Origin: Alphaproteobacteria bacterium
GTDB taxonomy: Bacteria > Pseudomonadota > Alphaproteobacteria > UBA8366 > GCA-2717185
Direction of reading: 5' to 3'
Length of the DNA: 34,324 nucleotides
NCBI GenBank assembly: GCA_021774435.1
Contig: JAJFJB010000415.1
Span: 1 to 34,324 of the forward strand
In this document: positions 1 to 7,140 of the stretch, piece by piece
Layout: every line of letters begins with the position of its first letter
Position numbering within the stretch: the stretch's first letter is position 1
Translations under genes and position numbers: made by a program
Notes under the pieces: model-generated
What the model saw: the letters and a program-made list of their open reading frames with translations, nothing else
Told to the model about the DNA's origin: nothing
Database searches by the model: none

Positions 1-92
1 GCTCGCGGTTCCGGTTGATCCGGCATTGAACAGCTGCTGCGCCAGTTGCGATTGGCTATGGAATTCGCCATTCGCATGCAATAGCATCTAAA

Positions 93-118
93 AATACAAT
101 GATAAAAAACACTGTATT
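93..118. promoter_or_regulatory. Inverted repeat upstream of PAS gene
   Basis: AATACA and TGTATT are exact reverse complements separated by 14 AT-rich bases, ending 12 bp before the ATG at 131. The spacing, about two helical turns centre to centre, would suit a dimeric regulator. No convincing promoter boxes or Shine-Dalgarno sequence is seen. The first 90 bases hold no gene that can be supported: short open stretches exist in both directions, but none has an end or a family signature. Confidence 0.25.
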
Positions 119-130
119 GAGTGAATACGC

Positions 131-928
131 ATGACGAGCAAGCGAGCCGATGCCAAAGCGCTGCTAAAGAACGTCCTGGAGACAGTGAACGAAGGTGTTG
201 TGATCTTCGACCCGGATGATCGGCTGGTTGTTTGCAATACGCGTTTTCGAGAAATCTATGCACCGATTGCGAAGCGTCTGATGCCTGGAACAAAATGCGA
301 GGACCTTTACCGCGCCTGGGGCGAACTCGGCTTGTTTGACCTAAGGCGAGGGACAATCGACGAACAAATTAAGGCGAGTCTCTATCGCCACAGAAATCCG
401 AATGGCCCATTCGAATTACATACGACCGAACGTTCGCTTCGGATCGAAGAACGGGTGACCGAGGATGGTTTTGTGATCGCAACGCATACCGATATTACGG
501 CGTGGAAACAGATGGAACGTGCCTTTCATGATTACGAAGGCCAACTCCCCGGCGCGGCGCGGCGACCGGCGGACAGGTTTTGGACGATGGACGCCAATCT
601 TCGGTTTACCACATTGGTCGACTATCCGAATTCTAGCATAATTGCCTCCCCAAACGCTTATATAGGTCACACGCGTTGGGAGGTCGTTGGGAGTGACCCC
701 AATTCCGACGACGCATGGCGTAAACATCGCGAGGACCTGTTGGCGCATCGGGCTTTTGAAAATTTTCGCTATTCTTCCGACGATGGGTTTGGCGGCGTTT
801 ATCATATGAGTGTTAGCGGAACGCCGGTTTTCGATGAAGATGGTGCATTTGCCGGCTATCACGGGACGACGACACGAATAAGCGACGCTGATGCCGATGC
901 CGATGATAAGGACGGTGTGGGTGAGTGA
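131..928 (+). CDS. PAS-domain protein without output domain
   Basis: This 265-residue soluble protein contains two PAS-like regions. The first spans about residues 10-130 and has the typical opening (EGVVIFDPDDRLVVCNTRFREIY) and closing (VIATHTDITAWKQME). The second spans about 140-250, with WTMDANLRFTTL and a PVFDEDGAFAGYHGTTTRI ending. PAS modules bind small ligands or cofactors and normally feed a kinase, GGDEF/EAL or DNA-binding domain. Here the chain stops after the second PAS, followed only by a low-complexity acidic tail (SDADADADDKD) encoded by a short GATGCC repeat. It could be a stand-alone sensor acting on a partner encoded elsewhere, or the remnant of a longer signalling protein. 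The start has no strong ribosome binding site. The methyltransferase gene follows after a 125-bp gap. Confidence 0.75.
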   Translation: MTSKRADAKALLKNVLETVNEGVVIFDPDDRLVVCNTRFREIYAPIAKRLMPGTKCEDLYRAWGELGLFDLRRGTIDEQIKASLYRHRNPNGPFELHTTERSLRIEERVTEDGFVIATHTDITAWKQMERAFHDYEGQLPGAARRPADRFWTMDANLRFTTLVDYPNSSIIASPNAYIGHTRWEVVGSDPNSDDAWRKHREDLLAHRAFENFRYSSDDGFGGVYHMSVSGTPVFDEDGAFAGYHGTTTRISDADADADDKDGVGE

Positions 929-1053
929 CTTGAGCGCCGTTGGCTCGTGAGTTCTCCGAGGCCGGTTAGACGATCGCAGCAGGTCACTGGAACGAGGGGC
1001 GTCGGTTCAGGCATACTGGCTGCGAGACGTTAGCCGGAAATCAGGAGGCCGTT

Positions 1054-1845
1054 ATGTCACTCGACTCTTATTACAAGGACCATTGGGTCGAAATCGAGCC
1101 AGACCGGTTGGATCGGTATGAAGATCAGTTCGTGTGGGGCCCCGGGCGCGACCGGCTTCTCGAACCAGCTGAATTGAGGGTGGGCCAATCCGTTGCGGAT
1201 TATGGATGCGGCCCTGGATATTTATCGGTCGAATTGGCGAAACGGGTTGGCGAGGCAGGGCATGTGCATGCTTTCGATATCAACGCCAACTTCGTTGAGC
1301 GAACGCTGGCGCGGGTGGCATCGAACGGCTTCGCCGATCGGGTGACGGTGACGCATTTGCAGAACGACATGCTACCGCTTGCCGATGATACCTTGGACCG
1401 GTTGGTGATCAAAAATGTCATGGTCTATGTCGATGATCCGCTCGCCAGCTTTCGGGAGTTTCGGCGCGTTGTGAAACCAGGTGGCAAGGTCCATGCGATT
1501 GACAGCGATTTTTATATGACCGCGTTCGATCCCGTTTCGCCGGAAGATTGGCGTATCGTTCTGGATTCGGCGCTGCACGCTTTCCGCACGCCGGCCATTG
1601 GACGCAAGATGCGCGGGTTTGCACTGGAAGCGGGCTATACGGATGTTCAAGTTCAGGTCATCGCAAACCCTGAGACGACCGGCCGGATGTTCAACTTTAT
1701 CCAGAACATGGCAGGATATGCCCGTGAAGGGGGACAGCACGATGAAGAAACGGTCCAGCGGGTCGTCGATATCGCGTCGCGCGCCGTCGAGGACGGTACC
1801 TTCTTTTCCCTAAATCCGCAGTTTCTCGTAACCGCGACGGTTTGA
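1054..1845 (+). CDS. Class I SAM-dependent methyltransferase
   Basis: The protein has 263 residues. The SAM-binding motif I lies at about residues 47-58 (VADYGCGPGYLS), the acidic residue after strand 2 is in AFDINANFVE, and a motif near DRLVIKNVMVYVDDP is followed by the VKPGGKVHAID segment typical of Methyltransf_11/25 enzymes. The start is supported by an AGGAGG sequence six bases ahead of the ATG. The substrate cannot be read from the sequence; related enzymes act on small molecules, quinones or lipids. It is convergent with phaZ, with only 10 bp between the two stop codons, so no shared function is implied by position. Confidence 0.85.
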   Translation: MSLDSYYKDHWVEIEPDRLDRYEDQFVWGPGRDRLLEPAELRVGQSVADYGCGPGYLSVELAKRVGEAGHVHAFDINANFVERTLARVASNGFADRVTVTHLQNDMLPLADDTLDRLVIKNVMVYVDDPLASFREFRRVVKPGGKVHAIDSDFYMTAFDPVSPEDWRIVLDSALHAFRTPAIGRKMRGFALEAGYTDVQVQVIANPETTGRMFNFIQNMAGYAREGGQHDEETVQRVVDIASRAVEDGTFFSLNPQFLVTATV

Positions 1846-1855
1846 GCCTTACCGT

Positions 1856-3073
1856 CTAAACCGACCGCATCATATCGCAGATGCGTGGCTGGATTTCCGT
1901 GCGCCAGCGGGTGCCGTTGAACACGCCATAATGGCCGACGCCCGGTTGGACATAATGGAAGCGACGGTCATCCGGTACGTTGACGCACAGATCATGCGTG
2001 GCTGCGGTTTGGCCGACGGCGCAAATATCGTCTTTCTCTCCTTCGACCGTCATCAAGGCCGTTTTCTTAATGGCGGCCAGATCGACCGGGTTGCCACGGT
2101 GCTGCATTTTCCCTAACGGTAATTGATGCTCCTTGAAGACTTTCCGGATTGTCTGCAGGAAAAACTCCGCCGGCAAGTCCATCACTGACAAATATTCTTC
2201 GTAAAACTTTTTATGTTGCGCGACGGAATCGCAATCGCCCTCCACGAGATGATCGAAGTAGCGATGATGCGCAGTGATGTGGCGATCCAGATTCATTGAC
2301 AGAAAACCGCTAAGCTGAATGAAGCCTGGATAGACTTTGCGCATTGCACCGGGATTGGGCCAGGGCACGGTCGAGATCACCATCTGCTCGAACCAATGCA
2401 TGTCTTTTGATTCGGCGTGTTTGTTGACCACGGTCGGACTCCGACGCGTATCGATGGGGCCACCCATCAACGTCAGCGACGGCGGTTGGCAAGGGTCATT
2501 ATCCGCGGCCATGAGAGCCGTGGCGATCAAGGCAGGCACGGCTGGTTGACAGACCGCGATAACATGGGTGTCGGGGCCGAGAAATTGGATAAAGTCGCGA
2601 ACATAGTCGACGTAATCGTCGAGATCGAAGCCACCGTCGTAAACAGGAACGCTTCGCGCATCGCGCCAGTCGGTAATGAATACATCGTGTTCCGGCAACA
2701 TGGCTCGAACAGTGTCGCGCAAAAGCGTTGCATAATGGCCGGATAATGGAGCGACAATTAGGACGCGTGGATCGTTTGTACAGTCAGAGGCTCGCTCAAA
2801 ATGCAACAGATCACAGAACGGTTTCGACAGAACAACTGTTTCGGTGACGGCAACCGGTGCCCCGTTGACCTGTGTCGTTTCGTGTCCGAATTCTGGTTTG
2901 CCGTACCGTCTTGTCAGGCCTTCGAAGACATCGCACGCGGCAGACGTATGACGCCCCCATAATGTTTTGCCGAGAGGATTAAAGGGAAAATCGAGTGCAA
3001 GTTTTACACCATGCGCGGCAGCGCGCATCGGCGAGATCCAGGCATGGGCGAGTTCATAGGCATGATATTGCAA
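1856..3073 (-). CDS. phaZ: Intracellular polyhydroxyalkanoate depolymerase
   Basis: The enzyme hydrolyses intracellular PHB granules to hydroxybutyrate units, mobilising stored carbon. The 405-residue product has the family's usual length and N-terminus (LQYHAYELAHAW). It has the alpha/beta-hydrolase fold with a cysteine nucleophile in VCQPAVP (Cys175), a candidate acid in GEKDD (Asp348) and a histidine in GVGHYGVF (His381); this spacing matches the Cys/Asp/His triad known for PhaZ of Ralstonia. An ATG lies 27 codons further upstream (3154) but has no ribosome binding site. The TTG at 3073 is preceded by AGGGAAG eight bases away and gives the family N-terminus, so TTG is chosen. No phasin or synthase gene is adjacent. 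The upstream region carries paired TGC-N3-GCA dyads that suggest control by PhaR. Confidence 0.9.
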   Translation of the reverse strand: MQYHAYELAHAWISPMRAAAHGVKLALDFPFNPLGKTLWGRHTSAACDVFEGLTRRYGKPEFGHETTQVNGAPVAVTETVVLSKPFCDLLHFERASDCTNDPRVLIVAPLSGHYATLLRDTVRAMLPEHDVFITDWRDARSVPVYDGGFDLDDYVDYVRDFIQFLGPDTHVIAVCQPAVPALIATALMAADNDPCQPPSLTLMGGPIDTRRSPTVVNKHAESKDMHWFEQMVISTVPWPNPGAMRKVYPGFIQLSGFLSMNLDRHITAHHRYFDHLVEGDCDSVAQHKKFYEEYLSVMDLPAEFFLQTIRKVFKEHQLPLGKMQHRGNPVDLAAIKKTALMTVEGEKDDICAVGQTAATHDLCVNVPDDRRFHYVQPGVGHYGVFNGTRWRTEIQPRICDMMRSV

Positions 3074-3170
3074 GACGGGCTCTTCCCTGTAGTTCGACCT
3101 GGCTGCTCCAACCCGAGTGACGCACGACGGGAAAGCCAATCCTCGAGTCACCATAGTATTACACTAACGC

Positions 3171-3201
3171 TGCAACGCAAAATACACTTGTTGCAGTGCA
3201 A
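3171..3201 (-). promoter_or_regulatory. Two PhaR-like TGC-N3-GCA dyads before phaZ
   Basis: TGCAACGCA (3171-3179) and TTGCAGTGCAA (3191-3201) each contain TGC-N3-GCA, and their centres are 21 bp apart, close to two turns of the helix. Read in the phaZ direction they cover the area of a possible -35 element, with a TACTAT -10-like box at 3158-3153. PhaR of Paracoccus and Rhodobacter is known to bind TGC/GCA dyads near PHA genes; assignment to PhaR here is inference. Confidence 0.5.
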
Positions 3202-3215
3202 GCGCTGTGCGTCCC

Positions 3216-3225
3216 GTCACGTGAC
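3216..3225. promoter_or_regulatory. Ten-base palindrome GTCACGTGAC
   Basis: This is a perfect 10-bp palindrome in the divergent gap between phaZ and the MBL-GAPDH-ArsJ operon, 15 bp from the PhaR-like dyads. It could be a binding site for a dimeric regulator, but chance occurrence is not excluded. Confidence 0.25.
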
Positions 3226-3233
3226 TTAAAATT

Positions 3234-3265
3234 TATTAACTAATTGAAATAACGTATATTAACTA
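3234..3265 (+). repeat. Direct repeat TATTAACTA, 23 bp apart
   Basis: TATTAACTA occurs at 3234-3242 and 3257-3265 within the most AT-rich part of the window. The 23-bp period is roughly two helical turns. It lies upstream of the two inverted repeats that precede the arsenate operon and may be part of an UP-like or regulator-binding region. Confidence 0.3.
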
Positions 3266-3275
3266 TTGATTATTG

Positions 3276-3300
3276 CACTTATTGCGGGTGCGAATAAGTG
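3276..3300. promoter_or_regulatory. Inverted repeat 1 upstream of arsenate operon
   Basis: CACTTATT (3276-3283) and AATAAGTG (3293-3300) are exact reverse complements around a 9-bp GC-rich spacer. No T-tract follows, so it is unlikely to be a terminator. It lies about 70 bp upstream of the TATAAT box at 3370 and is a candidate operator for the MBL-GAPDH-ArsJ operon. Confidence 0.45.
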
Positions 3301-3310
3301 TCGGCACAGT

Positions 3311-3338
3311 CAGCAATTCGGCTTATTTCGAATTGCTG
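3311..3338. promoter_or_regulatory. Inverted repeat 2 upstream of arsenate operon
   Basis: CAGCAATTCG (3311-3320) and CGAATTGCTG (3329-3338) form a perfect 10-bp inverted repeat with an 8-bp spacer, ending 6 bp before the TTGTTA -35-like hexamer. The arms are too long to be likely by chance in a gap this size. The following bases are not a T-tract. It is best read as an operator; it does not obviously match the ArsR-family sites I know. Confidence 0.5.
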
Positions 3339-3344
3339 TCGAAT

Positions 3345-3375
3345 TTGTTATTCCCTCTGCACAACCGCTTATAAT
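3345..3375 (+). promoter_or_regulatory. Probable sigma-70 type promoter
   Basis: A perfect TATAAT box lies at 3370-3375. The best -35 candidate is TTGTTA at 3345-3350, giving a long 19-bp spacer. Transcription would start near 3382, just upstream of an AGGAGG at 3385-3390, and continue into the leader ORF and the MBL gene. The long spacer suggests a weak or activator-dependent promoter. Confidence 0.45.
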
Positions 3376-3401
3376 GAGAGATATAGGAGGCTTCTAAGAA
3401 C

Positions 3402-3434
3402 GTGAACCGCAGGGCTGTCGCCGTTTGGCGTTAA
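3402..3434 (+). CDS. Possible 10-codon leader peptide
   Basis: A GTG at 3402 opens a 10-codon frame (MNRRAVAVWR) ending in TAA at 3432. The strongest Shine-Dalgarno in the gap, AGGAGG at 3385-3390, lies 11 bases ahead, slightly too far for ideal initiation. Nothing else starts downstream of that AGGAGG: the MBL gene has its own GGAAGGA at 3444-3450. A short translated leader could couple or attenuate translation of the operon. This is inference from position only; the peptide resembles no family I know. Confidence 0.2.
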   Translation: MNRRAVAVWR

Positions 3435-3456
3435 TTGAGGATCGGAAGGAACCAAA

Positions 3457-4197
3457 ATGGCTGTCCAAGTTAATTTTGTCGGGTCGGGGGATGCTTTCGG
3501 CACGGGTGGCCGATACAACACATGCATCATGGTCGACGGATCGGACGTCCGATTCACGATCGACTTCGGGGCCTCGTCGCTGGTCGCGTTGAACAAGCAG
3601 GGCATTTTGCATAATTCGATCGATGCGATCCTGCTGACCCATATTCATGGTGACCATTCCGCTGGTATTCCTTTCATGCTGTTGGACGCAATGCTGGGCG
3701 CCAAACGTGACAGGCCGCTGACAATTGCTGGCCCAAAAAACCTGGAGGCCCGATTGGCGGAGGCTGCGGAAGTGCTGTTTCCGGGCATGAGTGAAATGAT
3801 CCCGAAATTTTTAATTGATTACGTTGAGCTCAAAGTAGGAGAGCCAAATCAGGTCTTGGGATTAACCGTTACCCCTTATGCCGCAAAGCATACGTGGCAA
3901 ACCGATCCAACAGCGTTGCGCGTCGATGTCGATGGTAAGACTGTCACTTATTCTGGAGACGGTGACTGGACACCTGATTTGCCGAAAGCAACCAAGAACG
4001 CCGACCTATTCATCGCTGAATGTTACTTTTATTCGAAGCCAGTGAAATGGCATCTCAACTATCACACCATCCAAGAACACAAGGAAGAGTTCGGCGCCAA
4101 GCGCATGATCCTTACCCATATGGGACCCGAGATGCTGGCAAAGGCGGACGAGGTCCCTGAGGAGTGCGCTGAGGATGGGCTCGTCATCACCTTGTAA
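3457..4197 (+). CDS. MBL-fold metallohydrolase
   Basis: The 246-residue cytoplasmic protein has the metallo-beta-lactamase fold of the RNase Z/phosphodiesterase-like branch. The zinc motif HIHGDH is at residues 62-67, with further likely ligands in AAKHTW, the TYSGDGDW strand and the C-terminal LTHMGPEM. It lacks the extra arm expected of true tRNase Z, so the substrate is unknown; phosphodiesters or thioesters are typical for relatives. GGAAGGA precedes the ATG by six bases. It is the first gene of an apparent operon: the GAPDH-like gene begins 44 bp downstream on the same strand and arsJ follows. An MBL protein is not an established part of the arsenate pathway, so a role there is only suggested by position. 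Confidence 0.8.
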   Translation: MAVQVNFVGSGDAFGTGGRYNTCIMVDGSDVRFTIDFGASSLVALNKQGILHNSIDAILLTHIHGDHSAGIPFMLLDAMLGAKRDRPLTIAGPKNLEARLAEAAEVLFPGMSEMIPKFLIDYVELKVGEPNQVLGLTVTPYAAKHTWQTDPTALRVDVDGKTVTYSGDGDWTPDLPKATKNADLFIAECYFYSKPVKWHLNYHTIQEHKEEFGAKRMILTHMGPEMLAKADEVPEECAEDGLVITL

Positions 4198-4241
4198 CAA
4201 CAAGGTCACAGGATACGGCGAACAGGAATGAAGGATGAGAC

Positions 4242-5327
4242 ATGACGGTGCGGATAGGGATCAACGGGTTTGGGCGGATGGGACGGCTGGCGATGCGTGC
4301 GGCGTGGGGCTTCAATCCGGCGCGGCCAGAAAGTCTGTCACAGCCGAGCGGCGTCTGGGGTAACGGAGATCTTGAATTCGTGCATATCAATGAAGCCAAA
4401 GGAGACGCGGCGACGGCAGCGCACTTGCTGGCATTCGACAGTGTGCATGGTCGCTGGCCGATCAAGGTCGTATCTGGTGAAAGTGACATTGCCGTTGGAG
4501 AAAGACTTGTTAGTTACTCAAATTTAGACACGCCCGGGGCCGTGCCTTGGCAGGAACTTGGTGTCGACATCGTTCTGGAGTGTACCGGAAAATTCAAGAC
4601 AATGGAGACGCTTCAGCCCTATTACGATGGGGGTGTGAGCAAGGTCATTGTCGCTGCTCCCGTCAAGGAAGAAGCGGCACTCAATATCGTGATGGGCGTG
4701 AACGACGACCTATATGAGCCGGACCGGCACCATCTCATAACGGCAGCCTCTTGTACGACCAACTGTTTGGCGCCCGTGGTCAAAGTAATCCACGAAGGGC
4801 TTGGTATCCGTCATGGCGTTATTACCACGGTGCATGATGTGACCAATACGCAGACCGTGATTGATGCGCCGCATAAGGATTTGCGCAGGGCCCGGTCATC
4901 GCTGACGTCGCTGATTCCGACGACGACTGGGTCTGCCAAGGCAATAGCCATGATCTATCCCGAACTGGAGGGGAAGTTGAATGGCATTGCGATCCGCGTT
5001 CCAATCCTGAATGCATCGCTGACCGATTGTGTGTTTGAAGTCTCCCGGGAAACATCTGTCGAAGAGGTGAATGGATTATTCGAGGCGGCATCGGTTGGCG
5101 CACTGAAAGGCATACTTGGCTATGAAACGCGCCCGCTCGTTTCGGCCGATTTTGTAAATGACGAACGCTCCTCGATTGTCGATGCGCCCTCGACCATGGT
5201 CGTCGACGGTACGCAGGTGAAAGTGTTTTCGTGGTATGACAACGAATATGGATATGTTTGCCGCATGGTCGAACTCGCCAATAAGGTGGCGGCGGGAATG
5301 TCAACGGGCCGTAGAGCCGCTGAGTAA
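4242..5327 (+). CDS. ArsJ-associated glyceraldehyde-3-phosphate dehydrogenase
   Basis: GAPDH uses NAD and inorganic phosphate to oxidise glyceraldehyde 3-phosphate. With arsenate in place of phosphate it makes 1-arseno-3-phosphoglycerate, which ArsJ exports. The protein has 361 residues. It shows the Rossmann motif INGFGRMGR (7-15), the catalytic loop SCTTNC with Cys171, the partner His198 in VHDVTN, and a conserved end ([15 protein letters not shown]). An insertion of about 20 residues after the first helix (around 24-43) makes it longer than housekeeping GAPDH. This fits the separate GAPDH-like lineage encoded with arsJ. GGATGAG lies just ahead of the ATG. The stop is 3 bp before the arsJ start, indicating tight coupling. 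No phosphoglycerate kinase or other glycolytic gene is nearby, which also argues against a housekeeping role. Confidence 0.9.
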   Translation: MTVRIGINGFGRMGRLAMRAAWGFNPARPESLSQPSGVWGNGDLEFVHINEAKGDAATAAHLLAFDSVHGRWPIKVVSGESDIAVGERLVSYSNLDTPGAVPWQELGVDIVLECTGKFKTMETLQPYYDGGVSKVIVAAPVKEEAALNIVMGVNDDLYEPDRHHLITAASCTTNCLAPVVKVIHEGLGIRHGVITTVHDVTNTQTVIDAPHKDLRRARSSLTSLIPTTTGSAKAIAMIYPELEGKLNGIAIRVPILNASLTDCVFEVSRETSVEEVNGLFEAASVGALKGILGYETRPLVSADFVNDERSSIVDAPSTMVVDGTQVKVFSWYDNEYGYVCRMVELANKVAAGMSTGRRAAE

Positions 5328-5330
5328 AGT

Positions 5331-6590
5331 ATGGTCGATATTCGAAATTACGCCGTCGTAACGGCCGCCTATTGGGGATTTACCCTGACCGACGGTGCAT
5401 TGCGTATGCTCGTATTGTTGCATTTCCATACGCTGGGCTACTCGCCGCTGGAGCTGGCCTTTTTGTTCATGCTTTACGAATTCTTCGGCGTCTTGACGAA
5501 CCTGCTGGGGGGCTGGGTTGGCTCCCGTCTGGGGTTGCGAATTACGCTTTATGCCGGCTTAACGCTGCAGGTGTTTGCCCTCTGGCTGCTTTCGCAACTC
5601 GATCCAGCGTGGTCGCGTCTGTCATCGATCGCATTCGTTGTTGTGGCGCAAGGGCTTTCCGGTATCGCCAAAGATTTGACCAAGATGAGCTCTAAGAGCG
5701 CCATCAAACTTGTCGTGCCGGACGATGCGCATTCCTCGTTATTCAAATGGGTTGCTGTTTTGACCGGCTCGAAGAACGCGCTCAAGGGGGCAGGGTTCTT
5801 CCTCGGCGGTTTTCTGCTGGCAGCACTCGGGTTCGAACAGTCGCTGTGGGCCATGGCGAGCGGTCTGGCCGTTGTTTTGCTGGCCTGTGTGGTTTGTCTC
5901 CGAAGCGAGCTCGGTAAAGCCAAAGCAAAAGTGAAGTTCACGAAAATTCTTTCGAAGACCCGTGCGATTAATCTGCTGTCCGCTGCGCGCTTTTTTCTCT
6001 TTGGCGCACGCGACGTTTGGTTTGTTGTCGGTGTACCGATTTTTCTGCACGAAGCACTAGGTTGGGGATTCACCGAAGTCGGCGGTTTTCTTGCGGCCTG
6101 GGTGATTGGTTACGGATGCGTCCAGGCCATAGCACCAAAATTCATCAAACGGTCCGTTGATGGCAAGTCGTCGGAGACACGGGCGGCGCAGTTCGGCGCC
6201 TTCCTGCTGACGGCGATCCCAATAGCCATCGTCATCGCCACACAAACCGGAGTCGATCCGACAGGGGCCGTGGTTGGTGGTCTAGCCCTGTTCGGCATCG
6301 TATTCGCACTCAACTCGTCGGTTCATTCCTACCTGATCCTTGCCTTTACCGACTCTGACAAGGTCGCGCTGAATGTTGGCTTTTACTATATGGCTAACGC
6401 AGGCGGCCGACTCATGGGGAGCCTTCTATCCGGGCTGTCCTATCAGCTCTGGGGGCTCAATGGCTGCCTTTTGATGGCATCCGCACTTCTCGCTGCGGCG
6501 GGGTTCATAACAATTGTTCTCGCTGCCGATCAGGCAGTGGCGGCGATAACCGACGCTACAGGACGCCGCATCGGCAGCGACGGCGCATAG
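5331..6590 (+). CDS. arsJ: ArsJ organoarsenical efflux permease
   Basis: ArsJ is an MFS permease of the inner membrane that exports 1-arseno-3-phosphoglycerate, which then breaks down to arsenate outside the cell. The 419-residue product is highly hydrophobic, with about 11-12 membrane segments and the family-specific start (NYAVVTAAYWGFTLTDGALRMLVLLHFHTLGY). The MFS-like loop is GGWVGSRLGLR and the region KDLTKMSSKSAIK is conserved. Pairing with the GAPDH gene directly upstream is the classic arrangement. No arsR, arsC or acr3 is seen in this window, so regulation is probably by a factor encoded elsewhere acting on the inverted repeats near 3276-3338. Confidence 0.92.
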   Translation: MVDIRNYAVVTAAYWGFTLTDGALRMLVLLHFHTLGYSPLELAFLFMLYEFFGVLTNLLGGWVGSRLGLRITLYAGLTLQVFALWLLSQLDPAWSRLSSIAFVVVAQGLSGIAKDLTKMSSKSAIKLVVPDDAHSSLFKWVAVLTGSKNALKGAGFFLGGFLLAALGFEQSLWAMASGLAVVLLACVVCLRSELGKAKAKVKFTKILSKTRAINLLSAARFFLFGARDVWFVVGVPIFLHEALGWGFTEVGGFLAAWVIGYGCVQAIAPKFIKRSVDGKSSETRAAQFGAFLLTAIPIAIVIATQTGVDPTGAVVGGLALFGIVFALNSSVHSYLILAFTDSDKVALNVGFYYMANAGGRLMGSLLSGLSYQLWGLNGCLLMASALLAAAGFITIVLAADQAVAAITDATGRRIGSDGA

Positions 6591-6603
6591 TTTTCGCGGA
6601 CAA

Positions 6604-6634
6604 CAGATTAGTCTTATTGCTTGGGTTTAATCTG
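6604..6634. promoter_or_regulatory. Inverted repeat between arsJ and cupredoxin-like gene
   Basis: CAGATTA (6604-6610) and TAATCTG (6628-6634) are perfect 7-bp arms with a 17-bp spacer. A second short dyad, ACTAC-N6-GTAGT, lies at 6668-6683. They could be regulatory sites for the gene at 6713. Neither has the T-run of a terminator. The rest of the 122-bp gap shows nothing else clear. Confidence 0.3.
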
Positions 6635-6712
6635 CTTGCGCGGATGCTAGGAATTTGTATTTCGCTTACTACATTCCAGTAGTGATCAACTGCGTATGAT
6701 CGGAGTTTTAGA

Positions 6713-7105
6713 ATGAAATGGCTCATCGGAACGATGGTGGCTCTCGCCTTATTTTGTGTGCATCAAGCGACGGGCTTGCCAGGGAATGCAGCGGTCGCTT
6801 CGGAGAAAGCAACCGGCGTAACGGTCGAACGCCAAATCCAGAAAAGAAAAGTCGTTGGTTCAAACGTTGTCCGCGTTAAGGAAGGCCAGAATGTTGAATT
6901 GATCTGGCGTACAGACGAGAAGGTCGAACTACACCTGCACGGTTACGATATTGAAGTCGACGTCAAACCAGATGCGTCGGCAATGATGCGTTTCAAGGCG
7001 CATGCGACGGGCCGATTCCCCATAACAGCGCACGGCTTCGGTGATCATCACGGTAGCGGGCATGCCGAAAAGACGCTGCTCTATCTCGAAGTACATCCCA
7101 ACTGA
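6713..7105 (+). CDS. His-rich periplasmic cupredoxin-like protein
   Basis: The 130-residue protein begins with a signal peptide (MKWLIGTMVALALFCVHQATG, cleavage probably near 27-29). Beta-strand-like segments follow, ending in a GRFPITAHGF...LLYLEVHP pattern like the last strands of a cupredoxin fold. Histidines cluster in ELHLHGYDIE and in GFGDHHGSGHAEKT. The mature region lacks the copper-binding Cys of type I blue copper proteins, so a redox role is not supported. Metal binding or a structural role is possible. A GGAG precedes the ATG by nine bases. It follows arsJ after 122 bp and may have its own promoter, so link to arsenic resistance is unproven. Confidence 0.6.
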   Translation: MKWLIGTMVALALFCVHQATGLPGNAAVASEKATGVTVERQIQKRKVVGSNVVRVKEGQNVELIWRTDEKVELHLHGYDIEVDVKPDASAMMRFKAHATGRFPITAHGFGDHHGSGHAEKTLLYLEVHPN

Positions 7106-7140
7106 ATATATGACGGACAGTTTGGTCTCGCTATCGCTAG

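Noticed and set aside
1-84. Short open stretches at the left edge, including one ending at a TAG near 84 that reads EQLLRQLRLAMEFAIRMQ
   Set aside because: The frame is stopped by TGA at 16-18, has no start with a ribosome binding site, and matches no family I recognise, so it cannot be separated from chance.
1838-1863. CGGTTT-N14-AAACCG between the methyltransferase and phaZ as a bidirectional terminator
   Set aside because: The stem is only 6 bp with a 14-base loop and no T-run on either strand.
3074-3154. Upstream ATG start for phaZ at 3154
   Set aside because: It has no ribosome binding site and would add a 27-residue extension unlike the family start, while TTG at 3073 has a strong site.
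3345-3375. MerR-type promoter because of the 19-bp spacer
   Set aside because: MerR operators have the dyad between the -35 and -10 boxes; no dyad lies in that spacer.
4242-5327. Housekeeping glycolytic GAPDH
   Set aside because: The inserted N-terminal segment, the 3-bp gap to arsJ and absence of glycolytic neighbours favour the arsenate-specific lineage.
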